Part shown: piece by piece, positions 13,636-27,700 of the stretch
Numbering within the stretch: position 1 is the first letter of the stretch
Layout of the letters: each line of letters starts with the position of its first letter
NCBI GenBank assembly: GCA_033439295.1
Contig: JAVTLE010000004.1
Span: 1,736,012 to 1,800,011, forward strand
DNA length: 64,000 bases
Source: Deuterostichococcus epilithicus
Lineage: Eukaryota > Chlorophyta > Trebouxiophyceae > Prasiolales > Stichococcaceae
Direction: 5' to 3'
The notes under the pieces: model-generated
Database searches by the model: none
The model's input: the letters and a program-made list of their open reading frames with translations, nothing else
What the model was told of the DNA's origin: nothing
Program-made: the position numbers and the translations under genes

Positions 13636-16600
13636 TCAGGCACTCGGCCACGAGTCACAGGCATGAGCACACCAGATATACGCTGTGGTATTTCGCCAGC
13701 TGTACAGCAACGAGCGAAGTTCCATGGCATCAGTAGGGCTTTTCGGGCTCACCAGCGTCAGCGGGCAGCGCATTGGCATGATGGTGCGCCCGGGCAGACT
13801 GAGCTGCGCACCCTGCTGCATGCCGCCCTGCGCATGCCGCCCTACCTCTTCCGCGGCTGCGACGGGAATGGAGGCAGTTGCAGCCGCAGAGGCCGCCTGC
13901 CGCTTTGCTCTCTTGCCGCCTTTGCGTGCAGTGGCCAGTCTGCCGGGAACAGTGGCTGCCGCTTGTTCTTGCTCTCGAGCCTCTTCTTCCTGAGCAGGTG
14001 CGCACGACATGTGTTATCGTCCGCAATGCTGCGGCTCTGGATGGGCCATCTGCAAATGCCGACCGCAACCCGTCGTGGTGATTGTGACCTGACCAACTCC
14101 CTCACCGGCTGCAATGCTGTCGAGGGAGGCGCAGCCTGAGTGCAAAATTGCATCCTGTGACAACCCTGCGATCAGTGTGCCTCACCTCCAGAAGCCTGGC
14201 CATCTGGTCAGCCGCATCAGCCTTGGCGGCCAAGTCGGATGCTGGCGTCCCTGCGGCTGTTGTGTGTGCGGTGGATGGCCCCGCCTTGGCGACTGACGCC
14301 TCTGGTGCTGCAGCCAGGGCAGGCGTGCTGGGGATCGCCAATGCAGCTTCCGCCATCAGCTGTGCTGCCGCCGCTGTCGAGTCTCCGTTGTGGTGGCAAT
14401 GGTCCAGAGCCCGCGACACAAGCCGCAGGCGATGCAGCGCCAGTTCCACCTTGGCAGGCGGCCAGCCGTCCTGCACCCACTCCTTCATCCGCTGTGCGCT
14501 GTCAGGCACGTGCTGACGCACGATGGCGGTGCACTCCAGCAGCTGCGAGATGAGGGCCCTGCTGAGAGGCGCCACAGGCTGCACCGCGTCTATGTAAGAT
14601 AGCAGTGTGGTGACCAGCAGCCTGTCCATGTCGCCGGATGCGGCCTGCTGCACGTGCAGCGGGCTGGCTGTCGCGATGTACATCGCCAGGAGGCGGCAGC
14701 CCTGCTGGACGAGCTCGGCGCCAGCTGAGATGCTCGCAACTCCGACGTGCTCGTCTGCCGTAGCTCGACACACCTTCACCACTCCGAGCATTATGGTGCC
14801 TCGCGCCGCGACAGGAGCGGCCATCACACCGGATGCAGAGCTCGTCCCAGAATGCTCCCTGATGTGCGGCCGCGGCTGCAGCCGTGCGCCGCTGCGCCGC
14901 CAACAGCGCCTCGGCAGTGCGCATCAGCGTCTCTGCTGCAAGCGTCGTAGACACGGACGCCTCGGCGATGTGCATTACCGTCTCTGTCGCAAGCTTGTCA
15001 GCTTCTGAAGGCGGATCGCCTATATTTTACTCAGGGAGCACAGAGCCCGCGCGCATCTGTCGACATAGCACGCGACAGCGTCGAATGCGCCAGCCGTTGC
15101 CCAGCGCTGAGCCGGCTCATGTTCGCCGCCAGACGAGCTGCGCAGAGCCAGCAGGCAGAGCAGGTCCGAGAACACCAAGCTGGCCTCAGCCGCCTGCTCA
15201 GCCACAGTTGGCAGCTGCTTCCCGCCAGGCTCACTGGTGGCCGTGAAACAGGACGCTGAGAAAATGCCCGGCCCTGCAGACTTGAGCAGGAGCTCGCAGC
15301 AGGTCAGAGCCCCCACCAGCAACGGCAGGTGCTGCTCCGCTGCTGCGACCCAAGCCCGCTCCGGGAGGGCCTGGGTCACCGCCAGCAGCAGCCGAGACAT
15401 CACCCAAAGCCGTGGCGCAGCTTGGCGTCCGGCATGTTGTCATTGCCTACTCCCGCCAGGCAATGCAGCGCGCTGAATGCCGCAGCGAGCTGCACCTCGC
15501 GCACCTGCTGCGGCGCTGCCTGCAGGGTCATGGCGAATGCTGTGCCCGCTATCCGCAGCGGGGTCCAGAGCCGGGGGTCGAATTGTGCAGCGTCAGGTGC
15601 TGCCGCATGCGGCCTACGATGGCCAGCACCAAGACGGCCACGGGCTGCGGCAGGGGCTCGCCATCCATTCCGCCCTGCAGCAGTAGCAGCCTCTGCAGCA
15701 CCTCCAGTGCGTCGCGCACTGGGTTGTCGGAGTCATGCCGCCTCCAATTGTCCACTACGGGCCCGCTGTCCCCCTGTTGAGCGCCTGGTCGTTCTGGCAA
15801 TCTCGGCAAGCTGCGCCAGGAAGTTCTGCAGCCTGCCTGCCAGCACGACAGTCGCCGCGAGCAGCGGCTCCATTGTGCCCTGCAGAATGTCCGCCGAGCC
15901 GCCCCTCGTTTCCAGCAGGCTCACGGTCTGCAGCAGCTGCCGCAGGGTCTTCTTCGCGATTATCAAGTCTGTGAGGACGGCATCTCGGTCGTTCTCCGGG
16001 CGGACGCATCACCGCGGCAGCATCGGCCACCGCACGGTGCAGCACCGGCGCCAGAGCCACAACTACGCTGTGCGGGATCCGATCGTTGTCGCTGTTGCCG
16101 CTAAGGTACATCATGAGCCGCAGCATGACGTCCGACCGGACCGCTTGAGCAGCAGACGGCACACCGGGCCGACGGAGGGCAGCGGCCAGCCGTGGTATCA
16201 GCGGCGGCAGCGTTGTCAGCGGCGGCAGCGTTGTCAGCGGCGGCATGCACTTGAACAGCTCGCTGTTCTCGCTCCGGACTGATAGTTCGAAGCAGGCGGA
16301 CAGGGCAGCCAGCGCCGTGGCCGCCAGCTGGACGGGGAAAGTTGGGTCCAAGAGTTCGGCCAGGAGGCCAGGGAGGGCTGCCGCAACATCCGCCAGCACA
16401 GCCGCCTGCCCACCGCCATGCTGCTGAAGTTCATAATACCTGCTCAGCAGATGCCAGAACATGTCAGCAAGCTGCCTGAAAATACACATTGCCGCACAGT
16501 TAGCCTTTCACAATGTCGGACAAGCTGAATGTTGTAACGGCAGGTTCTGCAAGAAGTGTCTTGGGCCCAGAAACTTGCGCATGCTCATCATCTTAGCTCT

Positions 16601-16743
16601 GCATTTACCGCCAGAACATCGTACATTGCGCAGTGGTCCGTGGCTATCTGCAGCATGCGGATTCCATTGCCGACACCGCCAGCGGCAACACGCAGAAAAG
16701 CGGAGATGGCGTCAGGCGGCAGCATGATGGCGTTGTTGTTCAC
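13636..16743 (-). CDS. Helical-repeat (HEAT/ARM-like) protein with multiple frame breaks
   Basis: Unrecognised protein. An exon at 16743-16625 joins in phase to one starting at 16475, giving Leu/Ala-rich amphipathic helices (ALPGLLAELLDP, LAALSACFELSV) like HEAT or ARM repeats. The coding signal then continues on the same strand but changes frame near 16.01, 15.80, 15.61, 15.41 and 14.86 kb without room for an intron. Each segment alone still looks coding, for example AKKTLRQLLQTVSLLE and ALEVLQRLLLLQGG. Likely 3' exons: to about 14187 (splice at LLE), an Ala/Glu-rich exon near 14000-13850, and a last exon ending at 13636. Neighbouring genes of similar length need no or one frame shift, so this is either a young pseudogene or a badly assembled stretch. 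It lies between the 3' ends of the two FUSC-like paralogs. A nuclear-transport or scaffold role would be typical for such helices but is not shown. Confidence 0.5.
16201..16244 (-). repeat. 18-base minisatellite in helical-repeat gene
   Basis: Two and a half copies of an 18-base unit encode repeated PPLTTL on the minus strand, in the first long exon of the helical-repeat gene. Confidence 0.85.
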
Positions 16744-18740
16744 CTAGAACAGCAGTGTCTGCGCAGCAAGAGAGTTGTTGGCAGCTTTATTGAGGAGCAG
16801 TGTTCGTATCGACTTCAAGCCGCCGTGCAAAATGCAGACCGTGCAAACGGCCAGGCAACAAAATTCCACTGAAAGTTCTTGCGTGCACAGCAGGACCCAC
16901 CAAGATCTGCCAACATCGACAGCTGCTGTGCACAGCAACCTGCCTGTGAGTGTCAAGGCGCAGAATTGTCAGCCCTATCAACCCCACCGAACGAGGCTGT
17001 CAGCCTTGATTAGCCTTGTCGTCAGTGCGCATTCGCGCCTTGTTTGCCAGCGAGGTCAATGCGAAAGGATCTGTGCGCTGCGGACTGGTCTTGTGACTCC
17101 GGCGCTCCCCTGTTGCCAGCAGTTGATAAGCCGGGCAGGTTTTTGCCAAATAAAACGCCGGGTCTGTACCTTGTGCCGCCATTAATTTCGCCGTATATAT
17201 GTTGCTTGTGCAGTTTTATATGTATCCAGAAGTGAATTGCGCCTTGATCCGCTTGAACATAGGCCATGGCAATTCGAGTGTCACTTTCGCGAGCGAATCG
17301 CAAGGCTCTTGTATCAGTGCTGCACGTTCTGTCAAAGGCCTCCCAGACCCGCTGGCGAATGCCCCCCAACGCCCCCCAATTTGAAGAGGCGCAGGTCATT
17401 TCTTCGTCGCTCCATGTGTCGTGCTGTCCGAGGCTCCGAGCCGTGGAAGGCTGATGAAGCCTGCTCGTGTTCCCAACCCCACCCTTCTGGAAGATGATGT
17501 GGCAAGCTCCTTGCACACTACTTTGGCGCTGTCATGCGCTGCTAGCGACATGCATTTGCCAAAGACTGCTTAAAACCAACGCAGCCAGTACCTCATGACA
17601 GTGCAGCGCTGCGACTACTGAAGAATCTTGCCATAAAACAAGCAGGTGTGGCTGCAGGCATAGCATGGGACCCAGCTATGGTGCGGCGCAAGACGGCGGG
17701 CCTTGCGCCAATGCGCTGTTGGCCGCAGCCGGTGTATATAAGTGCATCTCATCTTGCAGATTGCCAGCTTTGCTGGCGAGCCCGCTGGTGGCGGGCGGCA
17801 TGCGCGCTGCAGACCATGCACGGCCCAGCTGCAACAGGTGCACATAAACCTGTTGAAGAACAAAACGGGCCTCCGACTGGTAGCAGCGCAAAACTGATCT
17901 CACATGCCGAGTTGTGGCCGCTCCCTTACTTTTCACCCGGTGACGCTTGTGCAGGCAGGCGCTGTGAGGGCAGCACTCTACCATGGGGGCAACCTGCGGA
18001 GCAGGCTGCGGCCACATTGCCTTACTGTCCTGGCGAAGCTTCTTGACGACTGCACGCCTTTGGCCCTGTCTCTTATTGCGCTGGCTGCTCTCGGCATGGT
18101 CTTCGTATCGACCAGACGAATGAGGAGCCTGCCGAGGTCCGCGCCAGCGGCAGAGGCGGGAACGCTGCCGTCAACCCTGCCGCAGCTGCGCGCTGCGCTG
18201 CGCCGTCTTGAGGTTGTGAAGCTCACCGCAGCCCTGCAGTCTGGAGCGCTACAGAGGACCTGCGTTCTGGCGCTTCATGCCGAGGAGGCCATGCCAGCCA
18301 GCAGCTCCGCGAAAGCAGCTATGTCTGAGGCGATTGCACCAGTCAAGAGCAGCATGGCATGGGGAGCAGCTCGACACATGGTGGCCTCAGAGAGAGTGTT
18401 GTCTGTAATGGAAATTGGTGCGGAGCTACTCATGACCAGCGTCAATCTCACTGAAAACCTGTCTTGGCGCTGCTGCATGGGGTTCTATGATGTAGGTGCC
18501 AACCTGATACACAAGCCCGTCATTGTCAAGGTCGCGCAGTCAAGCCAATTGTCAGAAAATTGTCGCGGGCTGTCGTAACCGTCGGGTTCGACCATTGGCG
18601 ACGTTGCTTGTACCCCTACACATGATCTCAAGGCGGCAGCGGCTGTCTCAGCGCGACAGCCTGTGGAAGATCACCATCCACAGCGCCACCTCAATTGTAT
18701 TTAGCTCCTCTCTAACTGCATCGTCAACCATCACAGAATG
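16744..18740. other. No firm gene; unresolved minus-strand ORFs
   Basis: Apart from the broken open frame at 17978-18478 I see only short ORFs with no family resemblance. The longest is a 164-codon minus-strand frame at 17022-17516. 5' exons of the helical-repeat gene may lie here, but no splice pattern was convincing. The region is less GC-rich than the coding blocks. Confidence 0.4.
17978..18478 (-). other. Open frame with one internal TGA, possible exon or pseudogene fragment
   Basis: The same reading frame stays open for about 500 bases except for a single TGA at 18277-18275. The first half is Ala/Leu-rich and helix-like (LLLTGAIASDIAAFAELLAG); the second half is basic and Ser/Arg-rich. 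No family was recognised. It lies just downstream of the FUSC paralog B stop and could be a 5' exon of the broken helical-repeat gene. Chance openness in GC-rich DNA is a real alternative. Confidence 0.2.
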
Positions 18741-21700
18741 TCACCAGAAGCTGCGGCACCAGCTGCTGCTCGTTTCCACCGCGAGCCGCGCCATAAGCGT
18801 CAACTTGTCCACCTGCAGAGCATGGCACGCAGCCTTTTCAGGCATTGCACGTACAGAACACCGAAAGCGCATAGGTGACCGAGGCGTGATTGCATGGCCT
18901 GTTCCATCGCATGGCATGCGACTCAGATTGGGCATTGTCGCCAGCAGCAGCGGCCCAGGTGAAGTGATGTCTGCTACGAGAGCAGATCAGGGTGTCTGGT
19001 ACAGCAGCTGAGGATTGCCGGCACCTGTTCGGTGCACGCAAAGCTGAAGCTGCTGAAACGCATGTGATCGTCCGGCGTGCGGCCTGCCACGCTGCGGCTG
19101 CGCGCCAGCTGCTGCTGCCGCTGCCGCTTTGCGCTGCTGTCGCCGCCGCCTTCGCCGCCAGCCTCCTGCTGTGCTGGCGGCCCAACAGCGTTGGCAGCGA
19201 CAGCGGCTGCTGCGAAGTCCGGGTCGGCGCCGTCTTGTTGCGCCGCCGGCGTTGCCTGCCAGTCCTGCCGCCGCGCCGCGCTGCNGCGGCCGCGNNGCAN
19301 CACCGCCGCGGCGGCGGTCGGATAAATTGCCGCAGCCGCCGCAGCCGCCTCGCCACTGGCGTCGCAGCCGTGCCCGCCGGGCTCCGCTTCGGCCTCAGCT
19401 GCCTCTGCGCTGCCGCTGCTGCTGCTGGCGGGCCGGGAGGCGGCGGAAGCAGGGTGCACCAGGCTGTAGTACTCGCGCATGACTTCCTGCTGCCGTACCC
19501 TGGTCGCCAGCCTGCAACACGGCAGACGATGCCTCTCGAACATGCAGCCTTGATGGGATTTTGACCTGCATCACGTCAAACTGAGACCGCGGGACGCTGC
19601 GCGCTGCGGGCGCGATTCCACACAACCATGATGCACCTGACGTGTTGATGAGCGAGCAGATCCTTGCCCATCGATGTTGGCGCAGCTTGTGCAAGCAGTG
19701 CATTGGGTGGCCAGCCGGGATGTGAACCCAGGCCAGCAGGCTTGGACCCCGCAAGCCACCACGACTCACCTGACGTCTTCCAGCGCCGCAATCGCGGCAC
19801 GCACATCGGCGGCGGTCGCGCCGCCGCGCCGCCGCAGGAATGAACCCGTGACATCGCCCAGCCGGCCCACCGCCGCATAGTGCTGCCTGCAGAAACCGCT
19901 GGCTTGCTTTGGGGTTCAGCACGGCTTGGCGCTGGGGCCTGTCGCAGGACAGTCCCACGGGAATGGCAGCGGTGGTTTTGATTGCAACGGCGGCCTGCCA
20001 CCAGAGCGGAGGCGCAATTCCACCCGATGTGCAGCGCGAGTCGGCATCGGCATGCACCAGCCCTGATGTCGGCCGCAACGAGGCACAGAACCCGTGCAGA
20101 TGCTTCCGGTGGCAAGAGGGAATCAGGGCAACTCGCACGTGGATGTGCCCGACTGAGTGAGGGAGGCGCGCCTGAAAACGTCGGCGAGCGGCACCATGTA
20201 GTGATCCCATGGCATGGCGGAGTAGCGGCCGGCGATGATCGGTTTCGCGGCAAGCACCAGCTCCATGGCCGCCAGCTTGTCGAGCAGCACCAGCGCCGCC
20301 TCCAGCAGCTGCAGGTGTCACTCTGGACGGTGTAAGGGTTTCGGAGCTTCAACCCTGACAGAGTCGTGCTGTCAGAATTTGCGGGCGTGGAGGCTGGCTG
20401 GCCAGCAGCGCCAGCGTCGCACTCATGACAGCAGCTGCACTCATGACAGTGGCGACTGAACAGCACTCTGGAACCCTGCCCTATGGACATGAAGGCCACT
20501 GCAGGGTGAGGATCGTACAGAGTGGGGCCGGCGCTGCGGCAGCAAGCCTTGGTGCAGCCGCGCCGTGCTGCCAGCTGAGCCCGGAGACAAGTTGATGGCC
20601 CTCGTACGCCAATCAAGAATAGCTGATAGGGAGACAAAACCACCTCGTGTATGGCCGACGGCACAACGAAGATGCCGCGGCGCCAGACCACCGTCTCCGA
20701 GGCCAGTGTTTGCTGCACCTCCACTGCATCACGGACATGGGAAGCAACAAATCAGCATGCCAGGGGGGTAGCGCAATGTCAGAGTTTGGCTTGAGAGCCC
20801 GACCAGGCGCAGCCGCCTCCAAAGTGGCGCGTGTTCTGTGTTTATTGGTTTCACAACAAGCAGGCCGCGATAAACCTGTGCACCTAAGCACGCCGGGACT
20901 GAACACCACACAGCACTGAGTGCCGGTTCAAGTGCCGAGCGTCCAGCAACAGCACCCCGGCGGAATGCCACACACCCCTGTGCTGCAGTCCATCCCAGTG
21001 TGGACCGACCACAGCGCACAGCGCCACAGGGCAACAAGCTGCCATCCGCGGTGATAGGAAAGTTCAAGTTAAGTCCACGTTACAAGACCAAGCTGCCAGC
21101 CATGATAGCCGAGGTACGTACCCAGGGGTCGCGCGATGCGGTCCTGCAGCCAGGTCGGGTCAGCTGGCGCCGCCCCCTCCGCAACCGCCGCCCGCAGCGC
21201 CGATCGACCGGCAGGCGCCGCCATCTCGAAGCGCGCCGTCGCATAGTGCCTTATGATGAGCTCCGCCGACTCCTGCGGCCAGAGTCGCAGAACCCTGGTT
21301 GGACAACTACAAAAGAATGGACAGTTCAGCTGCGTCCGTGATGTTCCCCTCAGCGCCAGCTCGGCGTCACAAAGCATGCGCGTGTGTGGCGCCACTGGAT
21401 GACATGCGAGTCTCCTGCACTGGTTCGCTGTGTCTGTCGCAGCACGACCACATACAGTGGCGCATCATGCAGGCACGGGTATTGCACCTGGAAGGCGGCT
21501 CCAAGCAGATCCAGCGCGGCATCGGAGGCGTACCTGCGCAGAGATCAATGCAGCAGTGTGTGATCCGACATATTTAGTTGCAGAGGTCCAGCTCTTTACG
21601 AGCAGTACACCAGCACAGTTGACCCCCGGAGCATCTCACTGTTGCGCTGCATGCCCAGAGTTGTGTGCAGTCCAGGGCCAGCAACACACGATAGGACATG

Positions 21701-24700
21701 GGTGACGACCGACAGTGTGCATTACTGGCTTTACACAGTGCAGGTTTAAAAGGGCGTGCCAAGGCTTGATGAAGTTGAAGACCAGCACCGCCCCCATGGC
21801 CATGGCCACCACTGCCGTCTGCGGGCCATCGCAGGAGACACAATTAGGCATTTCTCAGGCGCTGGCAGCGCGCTGCCAGGCGCCACGTTTCCCATGTGTG
21901 GCACACTGTACGTCTCCATACCTTCAAACCTCGCCATCGTTCAAGTGCTGGATCAGCACTCGCACCTGGGCGTAGAAAGGGTGGACGCTGCCGTGGTGGC
22001 GGCAGTGCGCCGGCGAGTCGCACGGCAGGTACTGGCACAGCACCAGGCCGTTGAAGGTGACGATCGTCAGGAACACTGCATATGGACACTTGGCCGACCT
22101 TGGTGAGCCCCCTCACCCTCGAGATAGCCATTTCATATGCCAAAGCATCCGGCTGCAAGGCCACAGAATTGCCTTCCACCTTACCATGTGCAGTACACCA
22201 TGCCATGTGCAGAACGACGATGCAGACGAGCACTGGGGAATCTGACTGGAAAAGACATGAACTTACCGGCATACTTGAATTTGCTGAGCATGTAGAGGCA
22301 CACTGCAAAGTCGAAGACCGCCAGCACCGCTGTCAGCAGCCAGGGGTTGGTAGCGGCCGACGGGTGTGCCATGACACCTACGGCGAGCGCGCCGCCGAGC
22401 GCAGTGGTGCTCACGCGGATGAGGCCCTTGCTGACGGTCGTCTCCACCTGCGCAGCGCTCATGAGCCTGTTCCTGCCTGATCAGGCTCATGCGCTTCCTT
22501 CATATCCCACAGGAATCTGCGCTGCGCTAGGCTCCCACGGTGGCGCCAGCGTGAACTGGTCAGCACGGTCAGCACGCCATAACACCACAGGGTGCGCCCA
22601 CCTTCTCGTTGAGCACCACGATGATGGTGAAGTACCTGTTTGCCAGGAAGACGCAGTATGTGTCGATGTTTCAGTACCTCAACTGACGCTTGATCAAACA
22701 GGCGACTGCGCATCGGTAGCAGGCCATCATGCAAGGCTGTCCTTGCGAACTATCCAGATGATGCTGCTGCCACATGCACTTCGGCAGCAGCAGCGAGCCC
22801 GCACAGCGGCGCCGCACCCGTACAGCAGGCGCCAGTCGCGCAGCGCAACAAAGTTCGCCTGCAGCGCCAGCAGCAGCACCATGGCGCCGGCGGTGCTGAG
22901 GAAAAATTTGACACCGAACTGGAAGTGCCTGCGCGCACACCAACCGACTGGGACCCTTCCAGCGCTGCTGCAGGTGATGCAATAGCAGCCCTCTAAGCTG
23001 CAGCACAGCGTCCGCCCGGAACAGCCGGGCGCCGTAGCCTGGGCAGCCCTGCCACCGCTGCGCGCACCTGTCGTGCTTGGCGCTGCGCCAGAATGCCGCC
23101 GGATGGCGGACCGCCTCCGGAAGCGTGCGGAACAACACCTCCCGCCACCGCACGAATGCGCCGACCACCAGCAGCTCGCGGCCCAGCAGCCGCAGCCAGG
23201 CGGCAGTGCGGCGCAGGCGCCGCTGCATCGGCCCGAGCTGCGGCGGCGCATCCGGCTCTGCCGCGGCAGGGCCCTTTGCCTGCTTCCCGCTTCGTCGCTT
23301 ATTTCGCGGCTTGTGCCGGGCAGCCTGCTGACGGAGCAGAACGGTCAGTAAGTGGTAGCCACTGCACCAGGTCCGACACTTGCGACGACACCAGACACCA
23401 TCAACCGTGTGAGGGCCAGTAGATGCCTTTTGTAGATTAGAAATCAGGACCAGTGCTGTGCAGGTGCAAGCCTGACAGTGCAATCAAGCTGTGGCGGAAT
23501 CGCAGGTGTTGACCATCAGCCGGAAAGGGGTCCCTCCACCTGCTGCGGCCTGTGGCCATTTGCCGAAGGCGGCGGCGCAGCGCGCTCCGCATCATCGCCG
23601 CAAGTGGCCTCTGGTGCGGCTGCAGGTGACCCGCTGCCAGCAGGCTCGCTCTCATGCTCTGTGACACGGACAACGTACGTGATTGTTGAGCCCCACTTGA
23701 TGCTGTATCACACCAACTGCATGCTCCAAACACCAGCGCCCGCCACCGCCATGGCAGTTGAGTGATGTTGTGCAGGACACGAAGATAGAGGACCAACTTT
23801 CACTGCTGGTCTGACATCGATATGCCTGCAGCATTGAAATGCCACAGGCACAAGGTTCTGGGAGGCGACATCGGCTTCAAGCTTTGCAGCCGTACTGGAG
23901 CCGCTGCGTGATAAGCTGACCGGGATGTGAATGACCAACCTGAATCCGACGCCGTATCGGCAATTGTGATGAGCCGGCTGGACTCATCCTCGCTGGTGGA
24001 CGGCTGGCCAGGGTCCAGCACCGAGGGGTGGCTGAGGCTGCGCTTTATGAAGGTGGACATCGGCATGTTTTGCAGCGGCCTGCGCGGTGAGGAGACTGTG
24101 TAAACCAGTGTCCGATAAAAAGACAATCATAGACGACAGGGCATCAGCATGGCAGTCGTGTTGCGCGCAGCAGCAGCAGCAGCAGCAGCAGTCATGTGTG
24201 CACCATTGACGCCACGGTATTTTCGTCAATTATCAATCAGGCTCGCAAGCTCCAAGCATGATGTGGTGCCATGCACGTTTTTGGGGGGTTTCGCGGCAGC
24301 AGTCGCCAGTAGATACATGGGCCAGGGCTCGGAGTGCTGTCAAGCTTGCCTGAGAGCCATGCCCTCCAGACTGTCGGTGGAGCGCATGACGGAGAGCAGC
24401 GGGTCGCCACCGCCTGCAAGCTCCTCATCGCCGGAAGAGACACAGGTCGGCGACACTGTGCCGCCGTCACTGTCGCTTTGGCCAGCGGCGGCAAAGTCCA
24501 ATAAAACATCTTCCACTACGCTGTTCGCCACCTGCATTCCATCTGAGAACGCGCCGCTGCTGCTGCGGCTGTCGAGACCCCCGCCGCCGCCACATTTATC
24601 ATCTCTTTTGCCGCTCATGTCGCCGCTGCCGCCGCCAATCCCCTCCCGGCTGTGGGCAATGCGCCTGCCGCCGCTGGCGCTGCCGTCGACGGGCGCACCC

Positions 24701-27700
24701 TCCCTGATGGTGGCCGGAAAGTGCGCCTCGCGCATGGCACGGCTGCTGCGCCATGGCTCTGAAGCATTTCCAGGGCCGCCGCCGCTGCTCATGTCCCGCC
24801 GGCTGGCGCTGGGGCTGTGCACGGTGCCCCAGCTGGCAGCGCCGCCCACTGAGGTGTCTGGGCGGTAGGAGGCGCCAAAGTCTTCCGCGCCGCCGGGCGC
24901 GCCGCCTGCTGCACAGCGCCGCGAGGGTTGACGGGGCTGACAAAGATGCTCCTATAGAGGAGGATGCATGTGGCTGTTCACAGCGCAGTCGTGCACTGGC
25001 TGGCAGGTGATGGTGAGCTTCCGCTGACATCTCGGACGAAGCTGCAGAAGTCAAGCGTTGTCTGGCTCGTTTAAAGGCAGACGGGTACAGACACCCCCCC
25101 CAGCACGAGGCAAGCAGGCACCGCCTGACGAGTATCATCATACACTCAACATTGTTGCGCAACCCCAGGATCGCAGGTGTGCAGACACTGCGTTTTCCTG
25201 CCTCGCGCGAGCTTGCTGTCAAAGTTGTCGCTGATCTGCAGACCCTAGAGGAGTGAAAGTTCTCACCCGGCTTCGCAGGGCGGCGGCGGCCGAGCGCCGT
25301 CGCGACATCCCGCTCCAGCAGGGCCATGGCCTCCATGATGCCGCCGGCCAGAGCGGTGATGTAGAAGATGCCGCGCACCTGACCAGACACAGACAGATCA
25401 GATGGTTTGCAATATTGGTGTTGGATTTCAAGGGGCGGTGAGGCAGAAGCTACCATATACCTGACCAAGTGCACTCGTGAATATGATATAATGTGCACCA
25501 TCTGCAGGCCACAAAGCATCAAGGCTGATAGCCATAAGCGTCAAACATTCAGCGATCCAGCCCTACGCCGGTGACGCAGACGGGCGAGCCTTCCATTGCT
25601 ATTCGGCCGCCGACGCCCCTGTGTCAGTACATGACCTGCGAGCAAGCGTCCTCCAGCTCACACGAACACTGCTTATACAAAAATGAGTCTTTACATGAGG
25701 TCGTTACCTCGGGCATGTGGCGGAAGGCGACGGCGTGCGAGCCGGCGTCCCACTGCATGCCGGCGACAGAGGAGGCCAGCATGTCGTGCAGCGCAACCGC
25801 CAAACCCGCCTCCAGCTCGCCCCAATGCTCGCCAAAGAGGTCGACCCGCTTGTTGAGCTGCGCGCACCACAGCCGACCGTCCGACTTCCGGCCTCGATGC
25901 TTCAGTGAAAGATGATGGCGGCGTTTGCGATTGCGCACAATGGCTGTAAGCTGCTGGTCACGCTGCAACTGAATGCATGCTAAGCCTGGGTGCCTGGGCA
26001 TGCTTCATATTTGAGATAGAAAACGATATGTTGCACACCAGCTCAAGGTCCGAGAAGTCGCGGACGGCGGACGCGATGGTTGTGCAGGAGGCGGCGATCT
26101 GTGCGAAAATGGCACGAAAGGCTGGCATCGCTGCAAGGCTGGACGTGCGCCGCAGTGCTGCCAGCCGGAGCAGCCGTCCTGCGCTGAACAGGAACATCGG
26201 CTGGGACTCGTAGTCAGAGGAAGCAATAAGCGAATGCTCGCCAGGCTGGCGGTGCGCTGCAGCATCGCGAGCCGCAGGAGCTACCGTGCGCTAGCAGATG
26301 AGAACAAACTTGAAGGTGCCCAGATGGGGCAGAGGTATTCATAAGTGTGCACAGGCCCCCGAGACGAGGGAAGGCTGGCTGAGGTGTTGGCTCAGCAGCT
26401 ACGATGCAGGCGCATAAGATGGGACGCATACTGTTCTCCAGCGATGGGCGTCCTCATGGCAAGGTATGGCGTTTTGCTGGGTAATGATGCCTGACGGACT
26501 GCTGCATGGCTAAGGCTGCTGCGTCATGTGCGCCAGACGGACCTTCGAAGGTGACGCCTTCAAGGACGGACTCCAGACAGGCGACGCGCGTCAGCAGCGC
26601 ATCCAGCGAGTCCGTCACCCGCCGCCAGCCGGCCTGGCTGGACACCATCAGCAGTGGCGGCTCAAAGGCGGCCAGCCGAGCCGCCGTGCGCGCCTGCACG
26701 CAGACCAAAACAACACTGGTCTCTGATAAAAAACGTGAGCCCAGTGCGCAACGATCCGAAGCGGAATGATCCGAAACGATCCGAGTTCGAACATTGCCCT
26801 ATACAGGGCTGCAGCCGTCTGCACGGGTCTTGGCAGCGACCAGCGCCCGCGACACATTTACTCTTGTCAGCAACAGGGCATGGCTGCAGAGGGAAGCCGC
26901 AGCTGATCCATGTGGAAGGCAGTAACAGATGCACGGTCGCACCTGCAGCAGAGTGGGCCGCAGATCCGATGCACGTGGCATGTAGGGCGTCCGGGCGGTG
27001 GCCAACTCCCGCTGGCGCGCCGGGTCTGTGGCCGACCGTATGCGGTCCCTGCGCATGGATATTGCTTGTTTGTTACTGGGTTGAAGCGAGCCTCGCCCGT
27101 GAGCCTTGCCCGTGAAGCAGGTACGCTAGAAGTGTTTCTGCCGCCTTCTGCTGGAAGTTGACTCCAACAGCAGCGTCGGTTAGGGATGGCTTGAAAGGGG
27201 CAGGGCGTGTCGAGGCCCTGCAGCAAATTCTGCTGCCGAGCTGGTGCCCGTGGCGTCATGAGGCCCCCCACCTGCCAGGTGTCTCATCGATGCATCGATG
27301 CGAAGCAATTGCACAGGCAGCGGTGGAGGCGTGCGGCATTTCATCGACAGAAGGGTTCGAGACAGCAGCATGTCAAGACAAAAGGCAAGTTTACAAACTA
27401 CAAGGTATAGGCAGATAGATTTCGGGGGAGTGGGGACCTGTCCACCCAGGGGTCCACGAACTCGTTGCCATGCGGCGGGACGGGCTCCCCGCCGTCGGGC
27501 AGCGCTCCGCCGTCCTCGAACAGCGCGCCTGTAACGCAGGGCCGTTTGATCGGGATCCTCTGAGGTGTGGGGGTCAAGCAGGAGGATGTAGTTGCAGGTG
27601 GTGAAACGCCATGCGTGCTGGTGCCGGCGGCTGAAACATGTGCCAGATCCTGCCAGCTGGCTTTGCAATATACCCTGCACCCCGCAAAATTTCATTCGCA

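Noticed and set aside
17022-17516. 164-codon minus-strand ORF as a gene
   Set aside because: No domain, no codon pattern like the neighbours and no consistent splice partner.
18275-18277. In-frame TGA as a selenocysteine codon
   Set aside because: No selenoprotein family resemblance and no downstream SECIS-like hairpin could be recognised; the frame itself is uncertain.
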